Shown: positions 58,995 to 64,000 of the stretch, one piece after another | How positions within the stretch are numbered: position 1 is the stretch's first letter | Layout: each line of letters starts with the position of its first letter | NCBI GenBank assembly: GCA_013368375.1 | Contig: JAACJP010000001.1 | Span: 310,001 to 374,000, forward strand | Reading direction: 5' to 3' | Source: Tricholomella constricta | Taxonomy: Eukaryota > Basidiomycota > Agaricomycetes > Agaricales > Lyophyllaceae | DNA: 64,000 bases | Program-made: the position numbers and the translations under genes | The notes under the pieces: generated by a model | What the model was told of the DNA's origin: nothing | What the model saw: the letters and a program-made list of their open reading frames with translations, nothing else | Databases searched by the model: none

Positions 58995-60455
58995 TTAGTT
59001 AGAGAGCGATTTCATCCACGCAGAATGCGCCGCATGAAGCAAGAGCACGAATGCTTGACCCTCTGGACTATGAGATCCCGGCGAGTTAGGTGTGTGGAAC
59101 GTGTATGGGTCCACAGTACCCTCGAGCCAGCCTTGATTATCGATATTGCGTTTTATAAATGCGAGGGCCTTGTCAGCTGCGGGGATCAAAGTCGTGTCGT
59201 TCGTGAATGTCGCCATACGATACGTCACTGAAGCCAACAATGCGGTAGAAGAGGTATCTGTGAAGGATTCAGGAGCGTCAATGACGTTGAAAAGACCGCC
59301 ATCGCGTTTCTGGAAGAGATCACATCAACATCGTTCCAGATAACGGACACGAGGCCACCTACCTGGTATGACCATGCAGTCGTTGTTATCTCCTGAATCC
59401 ATTCCGTGAGATTTGCTTGCTGCTCCGTAAACATGCGAGCGTCGGAGGAGTGATTGAGGCTCTGGAGCACACGAAGCATTCCCGCAGCCGCCCAGGCATT
59501 GCCTAGAAGAAGGTCTTATTTCGGGAAATTCCTACGTCATCTTTTTACATACCTGTGCCCCAGTGCGAATCATCCTGCCATTTTCCCAGTGTAATGTGTC
59601 GCCAGAGTCCCGAACTATCCCTCAAAGCATCGCGGTAGAGGCGGCACTGGTTGTAGGCCACCTGCAGCAAGGCGCGCCCTCCGTATCCCCCTTGCAAAGC
59701 ACCGAAATAAGCAATGAAAGGCGGCACCATGTAAACGTAGTCGGCCCTGCATTCCGAACAATCAACCTCATCAAAAACTAAGAACGTGGAAATGTCAACG
59801 GACCAGAGTTGAACCTCATCCTGTCGATGAGATATTGCTCCCTGCGCGGACCGAGGGACGCGATGAAGAAGATGCTCTAACTGCCCGCTAGCGGCTTTCG
59901 CGAAAACCGTTGCAGAGGGATCAGGTCGAGTCCAATTGGCCAAGAGAACGGCCACGCCAACGCCTTAGCACTTTTTAGTGTCGGTCTCGCTGAAAGGAAA
60001 AAAAAAACCACAAACTTGCAGGGTCAGCGGCAGATCCTTGTCCTGCTATCAAGGGGAGGGAACCTGCAGGCTTTCGAGAGACTGTTCTAGTAGTAGAAGT
60101 AGAATATGATTAAAATTCTAGCATCGTTATTGATCAACGTACTTGACAGCAATGTCCAAAACATCAGAGGCGTTCAGGGATGCGTTGAGATAAGCAGGTG
60201 GCGGAAAAGCAGAGGGCTCGAAGACCGACAAAGCAGGCCAAGATAGTTCCGTGAGGGCTTCAGCAGCAGCACCCAACTCCCAGCTTCCCATAGTCAGCAC
60301 CTATGCTGCGCATGACTCGAAGAAAGCAGGTACCTCGCTCGCGCACTTTCGATCAGCCTTGCGCGAACATTGGCAACGGTGGTGTTGCTCAGACCCGGCT
60401 GCGCAGGGGCCAGAGCACGAGAAGCAAGCAGTAGCCCACTGATCCAGGGAACCAT
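58995..60455 (-). CDS. Secreted six-hairpin glycosidase-like protein (GH105-related)
   Basis: The ATG at 60455 opens a signal peptide (MVPWISGLLLASRALA) cut before a PAQPGLSN start of the mature chain. Exons then give VRARLIESARASWELGAAAE, LNASDVLDIAVK, VLLANWTRPDPSATVFAKAA, EVQLWSVDISTFLVFDE and DYVYMVPPFIAYFGALQGG. The typical hairpin segment AYNQCRLYRDALRDSSGLWR, then HWGTGNAWAAAGMLRVLQ and SSTALLASVTYRMAT-like sequence follow. It ends HSAWMKSLSN (stop at 58995-58997). The (alpha/alpha)6 toroid pattern resembles unsaturated rhamnogalacturonyl hydrolases of GH105 and related mushroom proteins. The exact substrate is not certain, and I cannot confirm the catalytic Asp by eye. Secretion fits plant cell-wall breakdown. 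Confidence 0.8.
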
Positions 60456-61065
60456 TGTCGCGTCGGGAAGGGAGAAGAGCGGACATGTTGGACGTGCAAC
60501 GCTGGTATTTATAGGTTTCATGGAAGTCCATCGGCCATATGCTGTGGCTGATCTGATGGCTCCTGTATCTTGGCATATTCCATTCGCACAAAGGAACCCA
60601 AGTCGAACAGAGCGAATGTGTCATACCGAAAGCGCCGATGACTCTAAGCCGAGAGTGGTGCCACGGTAATTATGGTCCGACTACATATCTCGCTCGCCGG
60701 TATATGACTCTTCAGGCGCAAGCCGTCAGGAAAGATCGATCCTGCGTAAGCATCGATATCCTTTCTTTCTCAATCTTTCTACATACCACATGTCTGCCAA
60801 GATGCGGTCAACAATCGCCTTCAATTGAAGATCACCGGGGAACACATGCACGATGATCGTAGTGCTTAGATCAAGGCTGTTGTGCTCCCGCGATTAGGTA
60901 ATCTCCCCGTTGGGGAGAATTGAAGGTGAAGACAAGCACTCGCAAACAACTTGCCACAACTTCCCTTGTTGGAGCCGAGGGTACCAGGCGTCCGACGCTA
61001 TTCTCTATAACTTGCCAGTCATTAATTGTCTGGTTCTCTCTGTCCTGTGCCGAAAGGAGGGGTCA
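60456..61065. other. Divergent promoter region, glycosidase / THO2
   Basis: An intergenic stretch of about 610 bases between divergent start codons. It holds the TATA box listed separately and nothing else that I can support. Confidence 0.5.
60506..60513 (-). promoter_or_regulatory. Likely TATA box of the six-hairpin glycosidase gene
   Basis: TATAAATA on the minus strand, about 50 bases upstream of the start codon at 60455. Confidence 0.45.
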
Positions 61066-64000
61066 ATGGACGTTGTAACTAACGTCAGGGGATACCTGGC
61101 CTCATGGTCAAACGGTGGTCAATCCGAATGGTGCGCTTGATAATTTTGCAATATGTGCAGGAGCTGACTATAGCGTGGCGTAGTCGGAATTCTCTCTTTG
61201 CGCCCCATTGTAACCCATCGGATCCAAGCTGTGTGGACACACTAACTACCGCGTATCACACCCTCCTCTGCTCCGTCCTGCAAACATGGGCACCTAAACA
61301 CCCTCTTTCACCCGTCGAATTTATCGAATTTGTGCAGTCGGTCCTCGATAGCCTGCCGTCATCGTCATCAGCGTCTACAACTGCCTCTTCGAATGTGGCC
61401 GTATTTGGAGAAAATCTCGTGGATATGTTATGGTCGGTTGACGCGGAATTGGACGAGGTATTGAGTGATGCTAAACTTGCATTGGCGACATGCGGCAAGC
61501 AAGAAGGCAACGTGTCTTTTCTTATGTCGAAAGCGAAGAAAGCAGAGCAGAATGCCGAGAAGGATAAGGAGACGGTTCAGGTCATTGTGAAGAAGTTTCT
61601 CGTGCGTCCACCATCATCCGTCGCATAACCGAAAAACTTTTGACCGTTGTGGTTTCAGGATAAAGGAATAATTGATCCGCACCTTTGTCGTGAACGACTG
61701 GATTCCGCCGTCTTAGCGAGCGTCGGTCTGATCCTTGACAAAATATCGATGGACAAGAAGGAGATTCGAACGCGGACTGGACTATTGTGCGCCCTTTCAA
61801 TCATGGCGTACCCTGCATATGCTTACGTCGTTCCTACAGTTACAAGCAAAACAAGTTCAACCTTCTCCGCGAGCAGTCCGAGGGCTACAGCAAGCTCACC
61901 ATTGAGTTGACGAGTAACCTCGGGCCCTCTCATTCACCTGTTACCGGCCGTCCGACGGAGACATACGCGGCCATAGAAGAACGTGCTCGTCCAGTCTGGG
62001 AGAAGGTCATCAGCCTCGTTGGATACTTCGATTTGGACCCAAACAGAGCCCTCGACATCATTCTGGATGTTCTCTCCGTGCATTTGGCAACCCATTACAC
62101 CTTTTTCATTGCCCTTCTATCGTTCTCTCCCTGGGCAGGATCCTATCGTCGTCCAGATGCGGCGTCTATGGACACTATCCTCACCCCTGGCTCGTTCAAA
62201 GGCAAGACCTTGGATGAAATCGTGACACTCGCAGATCCTAAGGCACGAGAGACGGCGAAGACTGCAAATGCAGGAAACCCTCGTGTCTTGGCTCAAGTCT
62301 TGGGCTTCAAATTTGCCTATTATCAAGTGCGTGTTTCATTCGAGTTGTCCTTTCTCAAATTTCCTTCGCTAAACCCTCATAGTCCCAAGACGTAGTTGAG
62401 ACCACGCCGAAGAGTCTATATCTTACGGCCGCGATTTTGATTCGTGAAGGGTTCATCACACTGGAGGACTTATATCTGCATGTGCGTAATCACTATCTAC
62501 AACGTTTTCGCCCCGTTCTCAAATGAACGACGTATGTATGTCTTAGATCCTACCCGAGGACAACGATATGGAAAGCATCCGTCAAGAGTACCGCGACAAC
62601 GTTAAATCGAGGATAGTGGGGGCGAAAGTCAGCCAACTAGCAATGGCTGCGCCCCTGGAATCCTCAGCGTCCCAGTCCAAAGCCAAACCATCGACTCCGG
62701 TGGAGGTGAAAAAGGCGCCCGAGCCCAAGGATGTCAATCAAAAAGTCGGACTTCTGACCGCGCTCCTTGCTGTCGGAGCTTTGAAGCCCTCTTTGGCCAT
62801 TCTTTCTAAATTCCCCTTCCTGGTCGACGCAAGGCCTGAGATTTCTGATCTCATTATTCGAATCATGAAAGTCTCGCTTGCTTCACTATATGAATCGCTC
62901 ATGGTCACCAAGGAGCGGAATTCAAGTTTTACTCAACCGCGAGCGCGATATACAACTTCAGGCGCGTCGGTCACGCCCACTCGAAAACCACTGCTCACGC
63001 TTTGGGCACCTACGCCACCGAGCACACATACCACGGAATTTGTCTTCTTCTTCCCTGACTGGATCCAGAATGTTCCGATATGTACCTCTTTGAGCGACTT
63101 GGAGGATGTCATAGAGCCTCTAATGAAGTTCATTGGCGTTCACGTATCTCGTGATCCATTATTCTTGACGAAGTTCTTGCGACTTGGACGTAGTCATCTT
63201 CAATCGACGGTAATCTGCGCTAAATTTTGTTGGTTACACGACCTAACTCATGATAGCAGATGCCCATCCACCCTGCGACGAAGAAACCGATTGGCGAACC
63301 CGATCCAGAAAACCCAATTCGTCTATTCTGGTTCAAAGTCCTGCGGGTATTCCTCCTCCCGGCGCTTCCACTAATTCGAGGCAACGCTGTCTGTACTGTT
63401 GAAGTCTGGAACATTATTCGACAATATTCCACCACATCCCGCTGGCGACTCTATGGCGAATGGAAATCGAACGTGTACAAGTCTCATCCAGAGTTGGAAG
63501 TTCGCTTCGTGCAGGCTGATAGGGAATCAAAGGGAATCCTTCGACGTCTTTCTCACAACACTATCGATTCGTTATCAGGAACGGTTGCCAAGCTGGCCCA
63601 CTCGAACCCCTGCATCTTCTTCAGCAATGCAGTGCACCAAATTATGGCGTATGATAACCTGGCGAATGTCGTCATTCAGGCACTTCGCTATGTTACGAAT
63701 ATGGGCTTTGATGTGCTTGTGTACATCATCTTAGACGCACTGTCCAACCCAAACAAGCAACGTCTAAAGGATGACGGTGTCAATACGGGGGACTGGCTTC
63801 AGAGTACGTCGACACTCCATCTTTTCTTCACTTCACCTGATTCGGTATATAGGCCTTGCCTCCTTTACTGGGATGCTTTTCAGACGATACAGCGCAGATC
63901 TGACCCCGGTGTTGACCTACGTTATGCATCAACTTCATAACGGCCAAACCACGGAGCTGGTGGTATTGCGAGAATTGATCTGGAAGATGGCTGGAATTGA
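61066..64000 (+). CDS. THO2: THO complex subunit 2, N-terminal part (runs off the window)
   Basis: The start at 61066 gives MDVVTNVRGYLASWSNGGQS, then E and a Cys split by a 53-base intron (61131-61183). The frame continues RNSLFAPHCNPSDPSCVDTL, FGENLVDMLWSVDAELDEVL, LDKGIIDPHLCRERLDSAVL, FYKQNKFNLLREQSEGYSKL, SLVGYFDLDPNRALDIILDV, GFKFAYYQ and LYLTAAILIREGFITLEDLY. It ends at the window edge in VLRELIWKMAGI. These are the hallmarks of Tho2/THOC2, the large helical scaffold of the THO complex, which couples transcription elongation to mRNA export in the nucleus. About 800 residues are visible; homologs exceed 1500. Some middle exons (about 62880-63230) read less cleanly, so their borders are provisional. 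Confidence 0.92.

Overview
The window is nuclear DNA of a filamentous basidiomycete, most likely an Agaricomycete (mushroom-forming fungus). Genes are densely packed on both strands. Almost all are interrupted by introns of roughly 45-80 bases with GT...AG ends. The gene content also fits: DUF6534 seven-helix membrane proteins, a DUF6741-type protein, cytochrome P450s, a fungal sesquiterpene synthase and a single-exon F-box/leucine-rich protein. Exon structures were worked out by hand from reading-frame continuity and family motifs. Where every exon length sums to a multiple of three, the entry says so.

Layout. 1-5 kb: the N-terminus of a protein kinase and a secreted GH35 beta-galactosidase, both on the minus strand. 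6-13 kb: housekeeping genes, namely tRNA adenosine deaminase TAD1, glycerophosphocholine acyltransferase GPC1, a DUF1748 mini-protein, oligosaccharyltransferase subunit OST2/DAD1 and a mitoribosomal protein with a superoxide-dismutase fold. A 790-base inverted-repeat transposon with an 8-base target duplication sits in the promoter shared by GPC1 and the DUF1748 gene. 13-25 kb: hexokinase, a DUF6534 protein, a P450, a COMPASS Shg1-like subunit and uroporphyrinogen decarboxylase HEM12. 25-33.5 kb: the CDC14 phosphatase, a decayed second P450, an APSES/ankyrin MBF-type cell-cycle factor and mitoribosomal uL24m. 33.7-43 kb: a nucleoside transporter, an NTF2-like protein, a DUF6741-type protein and the replication-checkpoint mediator MRC1/claspin. 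43-50.7 kb: a second DUF6534 gene, the sesquiterpene synthase, a gene-poor stretch with a 32-base G run, and tafazzin. 50.9-64 kb: two tandem Ca2+/H+ exchanger paralogs, an F-box protein, an unassigned small gene, a secreted six-hairpin glycosidase and the start of THO2.

The genes do not form one pathway. A cell-cycle theme is visible: an MBF-type DNA-binding protein, CDC14 and MRC1 lie within 18 kb, and the MRC1 promoter holds two ACGCGT (MluI cell-cycle box) hexamers. The terpene synthase has no tailoring enzymes next to it, so there is no obvious metabolite cluster. I saw no rRNA, tRNA or CRISPR array. The most unusual items are the inverted-repeat element with its subterminal repeat array, the terpene synthase whose first metal-binding aspartate position is glutamate, the P450 relic, and one small multi-exon gene that I could not assign.
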